Assembly: GCA_965267335.1 (NCBI GenBank)
Contig: OZ253953.1
Span: 3,410,001-3,474,000, forward strand
Source of the DNA: G965267335 sp965267335
GTDB lineage: Bacteria; Bacteroidota; Bacteroidia; Cytophagales; JAAEPT01
Reading direction: 5' to 3'
Length of the DNA: 64,000 nucleotides
In this document: piece by piece, positions 19,901 through 27,984 of the stretch
Position numbering within the stretch: the first letter of the stretch is position 1
Layout of the letters: every line of letters begins with the position of its first letter
The notes under the pieces: model-generated
What the model saw: the letters and a program-made list of their open reading frames with translations, nothing else
The model's database searches: none
What the model was told of the DNA's origin: nothing
Made by a program: the position numbers and the translations under genes

Positions 19901-22900
19901 GCAGTAATATCTTCAGTAGTTGTTGTGCTTCCTGTCGTAGAAGCACCATTGTCTGCTGCCCAGGTATAGCTTGTTGCGTCCGTAATTCCGGAAATGGTAT
20001 AAGTTTCGGTTGTCCCCTCACATACATCAGCCGTAGGCGTGATGGAACCCGTACCGCTCGGCAGTGGATTGACGGTAACTACATAATCGGCTGTTGAGCC
20101 TGTACACCCACTAGCCGTAGGCGTAATTGTGTATGTAACGTTACCAGAACCCGTACCTGGTTGATCATAGGTTTCGGAAGGAATGTCACCAGTTCCAGCG
20201 GCAGTGTTACCGGTAACTCCTCCAAGTGTAGTAGATGTCCATGAATACGTTGTACCTCCAATATCTGAGGTAATTATCAAACCTGGTGCTGCAACACCCT
20301 CACAAATATCGTCTGTTAAATCTGCATTGGTGATATTTGGTGCTTGATTGACAGTAATCGTAATGTCATCGGTATTTTCACAGCCATTGGCATCTGTTCC
20401 GGTCACAGTATAGGTAGTTGTAGCTGTCGGATTAAACGGAGAGTTGTCTACAACAGAATTGTCCCAAACATAAGATACCGCGCCACCTCCTGTTAATGTG
20501 ATCGCATCGCCATTGCAAATTGTATTATCAGCATCGTCACTATTTGCTGTAACCGTTGGCAAAACGTATAAAGTAACATCAACCTGATCAGTGTTTTCAC
20601 AACCATTGACATCAGTACCTGTTACCGTATAAGTTGTATTACTAGCAGGACTTACTGTCACCGGTGAACCTGTACCTGCCATATTATCCCAAACATAAGT
20701 GTTCGCTCCGCTCGCAGTAAGGTTCACATTATCACCGGGACAAATTGCACCTCCTCCACCGGCTGTTACCGCTGGTAGCGAATTTACAGTAATTGTAATC
20801 TGGTCAGTGTTTTCGCAACCATTCACATCGGTACCAGTAACTGTATATGTAGTATTTGTTGTTGGGCTTACAGTAACAGGTGTTCCCGTACCTGCGCTGT
20901 TATCCCATGAATAGGCAATTCCTCCGGATGCGGTCAGATCAATATTTTCTCCAAAACAAATTTCACCGGAAGCAGGAACAGAGCCAGCGGTAATTGAAGG
21001 CAATCCATTAACATTAATGGTCACCGCGGTAGATGCTGCACTCTCAGTCGCACAGTCTGTACTGGTGATGGTCACCGTGTAGTCACCTGCATCAGCTAAG
21101 GTTACTCCATTGATAGTTAAAGTTGTGGAGGTACCACTTGAAATCGGATTTCCATCCAGAAACCAGTTATAAGTCACCGTACCAGTTGCTCCATTAGGAC
21201 CAGCGGTTAGTTGCAAGGTATCGCCTTCACAGAAAGGATTAGTTCCTGTGGTTAAACTCAAATTTGGGGTTGGGTTTGTGCATGCCGGACAGTCTTCAAC
21301 CGCATCCACGGGAACACGATCACACAAACTACCCGTAGAGATCACCCAGTCCCAGAATAAGCTATAACGATCTTCATCCAGAGCGCCATCCCTATAGTGT
21401 TCCGTAATCGTTACAATACCGGCAGGATCTGTAAATGGATAGTCAGCGGCCGAATACGCTCCATATGATGACTCCAATAGTCGATCATCACCATTGGTAC
21501 TATTAGTAAATCTTAAGTAATAGTCACCTGCCGCTGGGACTTGCAAACCTAAATATATCTGATGAGTAGTCGGGTTGGAAGCTCCATTCATCACCGGACT
21601 CCAGGCGGTAGCGACTGGAGTACCACTTCCTACATCAATCACTGAAACTTCTATAGCAAAGGCTCCATCCCAGCCATTGTAGGCTCCGACTGTAACTGAA
21701 TCAATGGTAAATTCATCGATGGCTGTAAATCTTATCTGGTTTTGCGTTGTTGAACTTCCTCCGTCCCATGGCCTCACGTTACCTCCACTGGCAGGAATAG
21801 GAGCCGGTCCTACTCTGCTTGAGAAGGCAGAAGTATCTTCCACATAGAAAGTAACGGTACCCGGACCTGTAATGACCGGGGTTGTAATATTACTTCCCGT
21901 TCCCACTTCATTTCCTCCGGTAGCAGCATCATACCATTTATATTCACCACTACCGATCACACCGAGGTTTGCTGTTCCTCCTGGACAATAAGTACCATGA
22001 ACTGGAAGGGCCGCACTCATAGTGATGTTAATGCTGTCGGATGAGGTTTCCAGAACCGGTCCATCACATGTCATGGTAGTCTTTGTTATTGTTACTTTGA
22101 ACTCACCTGCCGTATCGACTAAAATAGTTTGACCTGTTTCAGAAGGAAGCAAAACTCCATCCTGATACCAGGCATAAGTATATCCGCTTCCTGCATCATT
22201 CGCATCCAGCACCACAGAAAGTGGAGAACATAAATCGATATCCCCTCCTAATGAAGCCAACGGTGGTTCTTCAGGTAATGGAATAGTACATGGCAAGGAA
22301 GACATTTGTACAGGTAGAAGTCGGTCTGTGTTGTCACCAAAGCCAAGTTGCCCCTCATCGTTTCGTCCCCAGATGTATACATTGTTGGATGAATCAATCG
22401 CAAAAGACCAGTTATCACCATCAGAAACATTAGCTATACCACTCAAGGGAGCGGTATTTCCTGGGTTCATGGTATAGACAGGGTAAGGAGAACCATCACC
22501 ACCACAACCACAGCCTCCGATATCATTATCTCCTAAATGTCCATCTCTACGTAGTCCCCAGCTAACTACCGTTCCATCACTTAGTAGAGCCACAGAGTGT
22601 GCGTTACCAGCCGCAAAACTTCTGACACCGGTTAGTATACCGCCAGCGTTGTTGACATTGAGTACAGGTGTTGGGAGTGGCTGATTAGTATTTCCGTTGT
22701 CATTACCTACCTGGCGCCCCCAGTTGGCTCCCCAGCTGTATAGCGTATCACCGGATGACAGTGCCATGATATGACGGTCCCCGGCTGTAATCTTTGTAAT
22801 ATTTTGTAAATATCCTGTACCCGCAGCATCCAATACTTGGACCGCATAAGGGCGATCAGTACCCGGATCAGCAACATCAACTCCTTGTCCACCAACGCCT

Positions 22901-23553
22901 CGCGCGTCCTTACCCCAAAACCATACGGTACCATCATAAAGCAAAGCGACACCAAAGTCATCGCCACCATCCACGAACTTTACGTTGCTTAATGTATCTC
23001 CAGGCCCCTTAAGGACATAATCAGGGGTAGACTCCCCAGCGGTGATTGTACCTCTGCCCTGCTGTCCATGGTCATTACCACCCCAGGCTATCACTTTATC
23101 GTCATTGGTAATTACGTAGGCTTCACCATTACCACCGGAGATAAAACGGATATCAGTTAAAAAGCCTGTACCCCCAACACCGATAACCCTAACGGGAACG
23201 CTGCTGTTGGTAGTGTTTCCTATTCCAAGCTGTCCTTCACTATTCTCACCCCAGGTGTAGACAGTATCACCACACTCGCTGAGAGCAATGGTAAATGCAC
23301 CCGAGCCCGCATCAACTTGCTGAATATCGCTGAGAAAGCCTGAGCCTCCTAGTCCTACTACTTGCGTTGGAGTTGTTGAGTTTGTGAAGGAGCCCTGGCC
23401 AAGCTGCCCTTCTGTTCCCTGCCCGAAGGTGTAGACCACCCCGTTGTTGCAGAGCATAGCCGAGTGGTAATGTCCACCCGAAAAGATCAAATTCTGGCTA
23501 AATACTACACTGGTAGTTAGCAAGAGTGCAAATGTCAGTATCTGTTTCTTCAT
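16924..23553 (-). CDS. Giant secreted RCC1-propeller and Ig-repeat protein, T9SS type B
   Basis: The 2209-residue protein has a signal peptide (1-19). Residues about 20-430 contain seven RCC1-type repeats, each with a (V/L)-(Y/F/A/S)-WG--x-GQ(L/Q)G core, enough for a closed seven-blade beta-propeller. A beta-sandwich at about 590-760 resembles the module before the repeat array of the beta-helix protein at 6615-11093 (shared FYxE(D/E)...VGP, and FxDWxx(S)xGxLCxR(I/V)P). A long series of Ig/PKD-like domains follows, several with TYTVTGTDVNGCENTD. The end is a CHU_C type B sorting domain (NAFSPNGDGQNDEW onward). RCC1 propellers mediate protein binding in eukaryotes; in Bacteroidota surface proteins the role is unknown. 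Adhesion or a structural role at the surface is likely. Two operator-like sites 73 bp apart lie upstream. Confidence 0.85.
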   Translation of the reverse strand: MKKQILTFALLLTTSVVFSQNLIFSGGHYHSAMLCNNGVVYTFGQGTEGQLGQGSFTNSTTPTQVVGLGGSGFLSDIQQVDAGSGAFTIALSECGDTVYTWGENSEGQLGIGNTTNSSVPVRVIGVGGTGFLTDIRFISGGNGEAYVITNDDKVIAWGGNDHGQQGRGTITAGESTPDYVLKGPGDTLSNVKFVDGGDDFGVALLYDGTVWFWGKDARGVGGQGVDVADPGTDRPYAVQVLDAAGTGYLQNITKITAGDRHIMALSSGDTLYSWGANWGRQVGNDNGNTNQPLPTPVLNVNNAGGILTGVRSFAAGNAHSVALLSDGTVVSWGLRRDGHLGDNDIGGCGCGGDGSPYPVYTMNPGNTAPLSGIANVSDGDNWSFAIDSSNNVYIWGRNDEGQLGFGDNTDRLLPVQMSSLPCTIPLPEEPPLASLGGDIDLCSPLSVVLDANDAGSGYTYAWYQDGVLLPSETGQTILVDTAGEFKVTITKTTMTCDGPVLETSSDSINITMSAALPVHGTYCPGGTANLGVIGSGEYKWYDAATGGNEVGTGSNITTPVITGPGTVTFYVEDTSAFSSRVGPAPIPASGGNVRPWDGGSSTTQNQIRFTAIDEFTIDSVTVGAYNGWDGAFAIEVSVIDVGSGTPVATAWSPVMNGASNPTTHQIYLGLQVPAAGDYYLRFTNSTNGDDRLLESSYGAYSAADYPFTDPAGIVTITEHYRDGALDEDRYSLFWDWVISTGSLCDRVPVDAVEDCPACTNPTPNLSLTTGTNPFCEGDTLQLTAGPNGATGTVTYNWFLDGNPISSGTSTTLTINGVTLADAGDYTVTITSTDCATESAASTAVTINVNGLPSITAGSVPASGEICFGENIDLTASGGIAYSWDNSAGTGTPVTVSPTTNTTYTVTGTDVNGCENTDQITITVNSLPAVTAGGGGAICPGDNVNLTASGANTYVWDNMAGTGSPVTVSPASNTTYTVTGTDVNGCENTDQVDVTLYVLPTVTANSDDADNTICNGDAITLTGGGAVSYVWDNSVVDNSPFNPTATTTYTVTGTDANGCENTDDITITVNQAPNITNADLTDDICEGVAAPGLIITSDIGGTTYSWTSTTLGGVTGNTAAGTGDIPSETYDQPGTGSGNVTYTITPTASGCTGSTADYVVTVNPLPSGTGSITPTADVCEGTTETYTISGITDATSYTWAADNGASTTGSTTTTEDITAGSANFTITVTPENVCGTSTPINQAINVNGNTAAAGSITGTTSICDNQTGEGFSISPVTNATSYNWTVTGDASIASGNGTTSITIDFGTDASYTIEVTPIGLCGDGIPEQLVVNNTGSVTVSISLAQNPDPICEGADADIVATVSGGGATPTIEWYVDNVLQVTNSNTTYTMTTPTGGEQVHAILTGSSIGCATGLPANSDTVIVEVEAQPVALITSPAGGSETINTTSTVLMAAAPGVGETGMWSKTNVGEQGNLVAPLNTTSVTLQDLNNFETGIGDGTTNICWTVSSATGTCPDSTDCVDIIRIDVTVPDVQPQSDTICVSSLPHALVTGNPAPNTGNGETATWTAVAGAPFTQVGDDLQPDMVAAGVYQYVYSIENAGLGVVNRDTVTLQVDELPSTADAGSDDAICATTYTLAAVAPTIGSGSWSGASVTFDDSSSETSQVNNLQNGVNTLTWTVVNGVCPSSVATVDIDVVGSVTAPDAGTYATQCETTSSLTLSGNVPGSGETGTWSVTGPGTITDVNNPSATLTITGPGTIDLTWTISNGVCSPDPSDNAQVIVQQAPDVAIAGQDTAVCSDNILLYANTPAVGSGMWLSVAGPIPGTGTVVDNTDPNSSVINITGTITLRWMVTNGTACPPSTDDIEITAIDAVTPEVSLGANQTNICLGDGVTFTASNTANGGTNPQYEFFVDNTSQGAASTDSIFTTTGLINGQQVHVVMTSSEVCVTTSTDASDVITITTTDPVSPVLSAPATICEGSTTSITATVQSGSSLTWLLDGVVQSTGTTTTQTISSISHNGVWQVIENNGVCPVDTSSGVTAVVNAVPVVDAGSDHTIQLGETITIDGTSNVTPVSWSVDVSTSSFNNTSAVDPIFTAVEGGYHVITITADNGTCSATASATIFVEQPLIIPNAFSPNGDGQNDEWVIEGLESYPGATLEVYNRWGSLVYKSTGDINWWTGMRNGQPMPVHTYYYILTLDEEDVRTGAVTLIR

Positions 23554-23614
23554 AATGATCGTGGTTTTACAATTTCACCCACTCACCGCTCAAGAAATGT
23601 ACGATTTTTTACAT

Positions 23615-23628
23615 CGTTAACGTACACG
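23615..23628. promoter_or_regulatory. Shared operator (site 2)
   Basis: CGTTAACGTACACG, the same 14-mer as at 54260 and 60627, lies 62 bp upstream of the RCC1 giant's ATG. The centre is 73 bp (about seven helical turns) from site 3, a spacing that would allow two bound dimers to face the same side of DNA. Confidence 0.7.
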
Positions 23629-23687
23629 GTTTTGTTTTATAAAAAACTCAATGTGTGGATTGAGTTAGTTTGCGCCAGTTAGTTTTT

Positions 23688-23701
23688 CGTGTACGTAAAC
23701 A
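23688..23701. promoter_or_regulatory. Shared operator, weaker (site 3)
   Basis: CGTGTACGTAAACA matches the operator pattern in reverse orientation with one departure at the last base (ACA for ACG), and is preceded by TT. It lies upstream of site 2 and the RCC1 giant gene. Confidence 0.5.
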
Positions 23702-24001
23702 AATATAAATAAAACTTATTTTAATACAAAAATAGATTGAGAAAATTTAAATATTAGGGGGATAACTTACTTCTATTTGTCGTATCCGGTAAATATCTGC
23801 TTTTAATCATCACCTCAGCTGATAAACGACCAGTCTACGGCTTAGCAGATTGACTTTTTTAACCGCGGAGGCGCAAAGATGCAGAGAAACTCCCACCGCT
23901 GGTGTGAGTCCAATGTCTTGATGAAAACTTGAAAACTAACACGGAACCCACGTAAACTGAGAAATACCTAAAAGTAAACAGAACTCTCTGGAACCTTTGC
24001 G

Positions 24002-24358
24002 CTTTGCGGTAAAAGAATGGTCAATGAGATATTTCCCTCCTTCTGTCCTCATAAGAAATGATTTCGAATTATTGTTTGGCCAGATGGCGATTTATTTGTT
24101 GGTCGGTCAATATGACAAGGGAGTGGATGTGCTTTTAGAGGCATGCTATTTCTCTGCGTGCTTTGGTTCTTAGCGTACCAGCTGGAGGATGGTCTTTGCG
24201 GTTAAAAAAATCAAATAGATAGTTCCCTCCTTCTGTCACACATGGAAATTAAGGTCGAATGGTTGAATTCTGAATATTGATCTATTTATGGGTCAGTCAA
24301 TATGACAAGGGAGTGGGTGTGTGATTTAGGATTAGGGTTTTTCTTTGCGTGCTAAAGG
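24002..24358. repeat. Imperfect direct repeat, two copies of about 165 bp
   Basis: Copy 1 is 24002-24166 and copy 2 is 24193-24358. Both begin with ctttgcggt(t)aaaa, share ttccctccttctgtc, then tcaatatgacaagggagtg, and end in ct(c/t)tgcgtgct. The parts between are diverged, so the duplication is old or under partial constraint. Confidence 0.75.
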
Positions 24359-24385
24359 CCTCCGTGCTCAATAAAAATACCACCC

Positions 24386-24856
24386 TCAATTTCCCCCTAG
24401 CCTTAAAAAAGTAATCAAATCCTCCACCTCTTCATCAGTTAAATCAGAAAAACTAGTCATCGCCACACCATACTCCTCAAACTGAGCCAAAGCCAACGAG
24501 TCACCAGACTCCAGTAGTCCACTTGTGTTCCTTATCATTGCCCTTATCCAAACTGAGTCTCTTTTCTCTACTACACCTGCAAGACTTGGGTAAGCGGGAT
24601 CCTGATACTTAAAAACGGGATTGTGACATGCAGCACATTTCCTCTGAAACAACACTTTCCCTCTCTCGTAAGCTTCTCCTCCAACTTTTACTTTCGTCAG
24701 TGCTTTCGTCCCACACCAAAAACCATTATCCTTAGGGGCCTCAACCGGGATATCCTTTGGCACCAAAATTAAGGCAACAACTACAGCTAATACTGCTATT
24801 CCTAACAGGATAAACATTTTCATATAGGGAGTATTGTAGTCTGGTGCCTGACTCAT
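24386..24856 (-). CDS. Membrane-anchored monohaem cytochrome c
   Basis: I start at ATG 24856 (MSQAPDYNTPYMK); a TTG further upstream is in frame. The 156-residue protein has one N-terminal membrane helix (FILLGIAVLAVVVALIL), then a class I cytochrome c domain: CAACH haem site preceded by GKVLFQRK, and a probable axial Met in GVAMTSF before LTDEEVEDLITFLR. The haem domain would face the periplasm and carry electrons, perhaps to a terminal oxidase or from a dehydrogenase. No partner oxidoreductase gene is adjacent, so its electron donor is unknown. Confidence 0.85.
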   Translation of the reverse strand: MSQAPDYNTPYMKMFILLGIAVLAVVVALILVPKDIPVEAPKDNGFWCGTKALTKVKVGGEAYERGKVLFQRKCAACHNPVFKYQDPAYPSLAGVVEKRDSVWIRAMIRNTSGLLESGDSLALAQFEEYGVAMTSFSDLTDEEVEDLITFLRLGGN

Positions 24857-25059
24857 GGATTCATAGTTCAGTAATATACCTGAAACCAACGAAATTATAA
24901 AGCACTCCCATACCCCTACCCTTCACCTACAGCCTCAAGCCCAGCTCACAACAATTACTCCTCCCTTTCGTAATTATCAACTTAGTTCCATTAATCAGAG
25001 GGCCGTCTACTGACGGAAGACTCCGATTGTTTGTAGTCACATTATAACTTTCAACAATT

Positions 25060-25635
25060 ATGATCTTAAACAACAACTATTTGAAATCCATTTTATTCGG
25101 AATGACTATCCTCATATCTACGAGCTGTTCCGATTCCCAGGAAACAAATGATGAAAATCAACAAGAGGAGACCACAACAGAACAACCCACAGGTGATGCA
25201 TCTCTGAGCGATGAACAAAAATCCATATTCACAACAGTAATCAATGGCATCGCTGATTCGTCCATCGTATTGTACAAAACAGCTTCTGAAGAAATTATAA
25301 GCAAATTCTCTGATTATGAAGACGAAGATCGATATGATGGATTTGTCTTTACTATTGAAGATGAAGGTGTTTCCCTAAAGAATCGGATTGAGATGGTTAA
25401 TGACACTCTTAGCGCGATTAAGATTGTTGCATCCTTCCCGGATCATGAGTCTATGAAAAAATCCTTTGATGAGATTAGAGCCATGTATGAAGAGCAGCTC
25501 GGTACAGATGCGAAGACCCGAGACCGAGAAGATGAAAAATCTTACTTCATCAAGTGGCAACTCAATGAGGAAAAACTATTCCTTCAAACCGATGATGGAG
25601 ATTCTAACTTCTTGATGTATTACACAATGTACTAA
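25060..25635 (+). CDS. Lipoprotein of unknown function
   Basis: The 191-residue protein has a lipoprotein signal ending STSC (Cys near 23), followed by a low-complexity acidic/Thr/Gln linker (about 25-50). The rest is a compact, charged globular domain with KIVASFPDHESMKKSFDEIRA and a final KWQLNEEKLFLQTDDGDSN. I do not recognise a family. It is a single gene with its own terminator downstream. Confidence 0.75.
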   Translation: MILNNNYLKSILFGMTILISTSCSDSQETNDENQQEETTTEQPTGDASLSDEQKSIFTTVINGIADSSIVLYKTASEEIISKFSDYEDEDRYDGFVFTIEDEGVSLKNRIEMVNDTLSAIKIVASFPDHESMKKSFDEIRAMYEEQLGTDAKTRDREDEKSYFIKWQLNEEKLFLQTDDGDSNFLMYYTMY

Positions 25636-25665
25636 ACAGCCAAATGCATTTGATATAGTTGGTAT

Positions 25666-25698
25666 AACCTCCAGTCGCTCATGCAACGGCTGGAGGTT
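25666..25698 (+). terminator. Strong hairpin terminator
   Basis: AACCTCCAGTCG pairs with CGGCTGGAGGTT (12 pairs including one G-T) around CTCATGCAA, followed by cttcattatt. It lies 30 bp after the lipoprotein stop codon. Confidence 0.65.
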
Positions 25699-25911
25699 CT
25701 TCATTATTAAAGTATAATCAGTCTGACTGCTTCGTTTAATTGATCATCTTGGAAGCTTTGAATCCAAACATCGCGCCTATACTTTTTGTAAAAATTTAAC
25801 GAGAGTATTCTTCTCAAAACTGACCGGTATCTCATACGTTAATTTCAAAACCCAGAACCTTGGCACTTCTTTTTAAATTGAGTACTTTACCTTCCTAAAC
25901 CCACAATCAAT

Positions 25912-26283
25912 ATGAAACTAGGAGCCTTTTCAGTCAGTCTTACGGTCAAAGACCTTACAGCATCTCAATCATTCTACGAGAACCTTGGATTTACCAAATT
26001 TGGAGGTGATCTCGAACAGAATTATCTGATAATGAAAAATGGAGATGCCCTGATCGGTTTATTTCAGGGAATGTTTGAAAGTAATATCCTCACATTCAAC
26101 CCGGGGTGGGACCAAAATGCTTCTCCCGTCCAAGATTTTGATGATGTAAGGGAAATACAGCGCCACCTGAAATCAAAAGATATTCCGTTACAAATGGAAG
26201 CTGATGAAGCATCTTCCGGTCCGGCTGGAATTATGGTCACCGATCCTGATGGAAACGTTATCTTAATTGATCAGCACGTCTAA
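25912..26283 (+). CDS. VOC-superfamily (glyoxalase/dioxygenase-like) protein
   Basis: The 123 residues show one vicinal-oxygen-chelate unit: VSLTVKDLTASQSFYENLGF at the start, NYLIMKNGDALIGLFQ in the middle, and PAGIMVTDPDGNVILIDQH at the end. Members bind a metal between paired beta-alpha-beta-beta-beta units and include glyoxalases, fosfomycin/bleomycin resistance proteins and extradiol dioxygenases. The specific reaction cannot be told. Standalone gene. Confidence 0.85.
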   Translation: MKLGAFSVSLTVKDLTASQSFYENLGFTKFGGDLEQNYLIMKNGDALIGLFQGMFESNILTFNPGWDQNASPVQDFDDVREIQRHLKSKDIPLQMEADEASSGPAGIMVTDPDGNVILIDQHV

Positions 26284-26520
26284 TCCACCCACTGCGATCC
26301 ATCAAATACTATTGCTCTGGTATTGCAAGGATTACTAACATCCACTTGCTACTTGTTGCTCTTTATACGAACAATCCTTTGAATTGTAGGTTAAGAAACT
26401 GGTAAAAGAGTAACCTAGCGACCAACATTTCGTTGAAAACTTATGTCAAGTTGTGTTTATTCTATAAATCTATATTTACCACCCAGGAATTAAGCCAGCT
26501 ACATAAACAGAATCGAAGTC

Positions 26521-27900
26521 ATGAAATTCAACAGTTTAATTACTACCACAAAATTTCTATTAGCCGCTATACTTATCTTGTCAAGTAACTGGTCTTTTTC
26601 ACAAGGCAACCAGGGCAATTTTCGAGGTAACGGAATGGGCAATCCGATGAACTATCAACGTGGAGGGACGGTTCAGAAAAAACCAGAAACCCCCAAACTT
26701 GTCAAGGTTGAGCTCAAGCAAATTAATGGTTCCTACAAACTTTATAGGAATGGGAAGCCATACTATATCAAGGGTGCCGGTGGGAAATCATACCTGGACA
26801 GGCTTGCAGCTTATGGTGGCAACTCTATCCGTACATGGAGCCTTGATAACGCCAAGGAGGTACTTGATGAAGCTCACAAACATGGTATCACCGTAATGCT
26901 CGGCATGTGGGTACAGCATGAGCGACACGGCTTTGATTATAACAACGAGGAAAGAGTTGCTGAACAACTGGAAAAATTCACTAAGGCCGTAAAGGAACTC
27001 AAGGATCACCCCGCACTTTTACTTTGGGCCATTGGTAATGAGGTAAACCTGCAATACACTAATAAAAACGTATGGAATGCGGTCCAGGATATTGCGGCTA
27101 TGATACATAAGGAGGACCCGAACCACCCCACTACCACAGTCACCGCAGGCATCGACCAGGACCTGGTCACCCAAATTCAAACTAAATGCCAAGACATCGA
27201 CATCCTTTCTGTCAACACCTATGCTGATGCACCAAACATCCCCTCCAAAGTTCGTCAGTTCGGATGGAAGGGCGCCTATTTGATCACAGAATGGGGACCC
27301 AATGGTCACTGGGAAGTGGCCAAGACCAAATGGGGTGCACCGTTTGAACAAACGAGCACAGAGAAAGCCCAATCATACAAAGAACGGCTACAGGTGATTA
27401 TGGATGACACCACCCAATGCATTGGCTCCTATGTTTTTGTCTGGGGAAATAAACAGGAACGCACACCCACCTGGTATGGTATCTTTTTAGAAACCGGTGA
27501 AGAATCACAGGTTATGGACAATCTTATCCTGGGGTGGTCAGGCAAGCTCCCTGAAAATCAAGCTCCTTCTATCACCCCCATCAAACTAAATAACCAACAG
27601 GCTCCGGCCAGTATTTATCTGGAGGCCAATGAAGATTATACCGCCCAGGTAACTTCAAAAGATCCGGATGGAGACAACCTCATGTACGAATGGGTAGTGA
27701 TGGAAGAAAGCAAGAGCACTAAATCGGGAGGAGACAAAGAAGCGGTACCCGCCACTCTTCGCAATCTAAAAATGAAGCCAAAAGATGGTAATCTTGAGTT
27801 TGCGGCACCATCAGCTTCCGGGGCCTATAGACTTTTTGTGTACGTGTATGATGGTCAGAATAACGTAGCTACGGCTAATGTTCCCTTTTATGTAGAATAA
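26521..27900 (+). CDS. Secreted TIM-barrel glycoside hydrolase (GH2-barrel-like) with C-terminal Ig/PKD-like domain
   Basis: The 459-residue protein has a signal peptide ending NWSFSQ, then an unusual Gly/Asn-rich stretch (about 29-50). A TIM barrel follows: RNGKPYYIKGAGG, GGNSIRTWSLDNAKEVLDEAHKHGI, the acid/base motif WAIGNEVN (E174) and the nucleophile motif LITEWGP (E257). These match clan GH-A enzymes and look closest to the barrel part of GH2, without the GH2 N-terminal jelly-roll. Residues about 365-459 form a PKD/cadherin-like beta domain (VTSKDPDGDNLMYEWVV). It is probably a periplasmic or secreted exo- or endo-glycosidase. The substrate is unknown, and it is not part of the minus-strand sugar operons. 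Confidence 0.75.
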   Translation: MKFNSLITTTKFLLAAILILSSNWSFSQGNQGNFRGNGMGNPMNYQRGGTVQKKPETPKLVKVELKQINGSYKLYRNGKPYYIKGAGGKSYLDRLAAYGGNSIRTWSLDNAKEVLDEAHKHGITVMLGMWVQHERHGFDYNNEERVAEQLEKFTKAVKELKDHPALLLWAIGNEVNLQYTNKNVWNAVQDIAAMIHKEDPNHPTTTVTAGIDQDLVTQIQTKCQDIDILSVNTYADAPNIPSKVRQFGWKGAYLITEWGPNGHWEVAKTKWGAPFEQTSTEKAQSYKERLQVIMDDTTQCIGSYVFVWGNKQERTPTWYGIFLETGEESQVMDNLILGWSGKLPENQAPSITPIKLNNQQAPASIYLEANEDYTAQVTSKDPDGDNLMYEWVVMEESKSTKSGGDKEAVPATLRNLKMKPKDGNLEFAAPSASGAYRLFVYVYDGQNNVATANVPFYVE

Positions 27901-27984
27901 TGAAAATTCGCTTCCAAATAGTATCCCAGGGCCTTTGAGGTCATGGGAGTAGTTTCAATATTATCGTCAGCCATTTTTTTCAGA

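Larger units (their letters stand above)
23554..24385. other. 832-bp non-coding region with operators and a degenerate direct repeat
   Basis: Beyond the two operator-like sites the region has no convincing gene. Around 23860-24010 and further on are phrases built on 'cgcagag...ctttgcggtaaaa', a degenerate intergenic repeat seen again near 37220, 39490 and 60700. A tandem imperfect duplication is listed separately. Confidence 0.7.
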
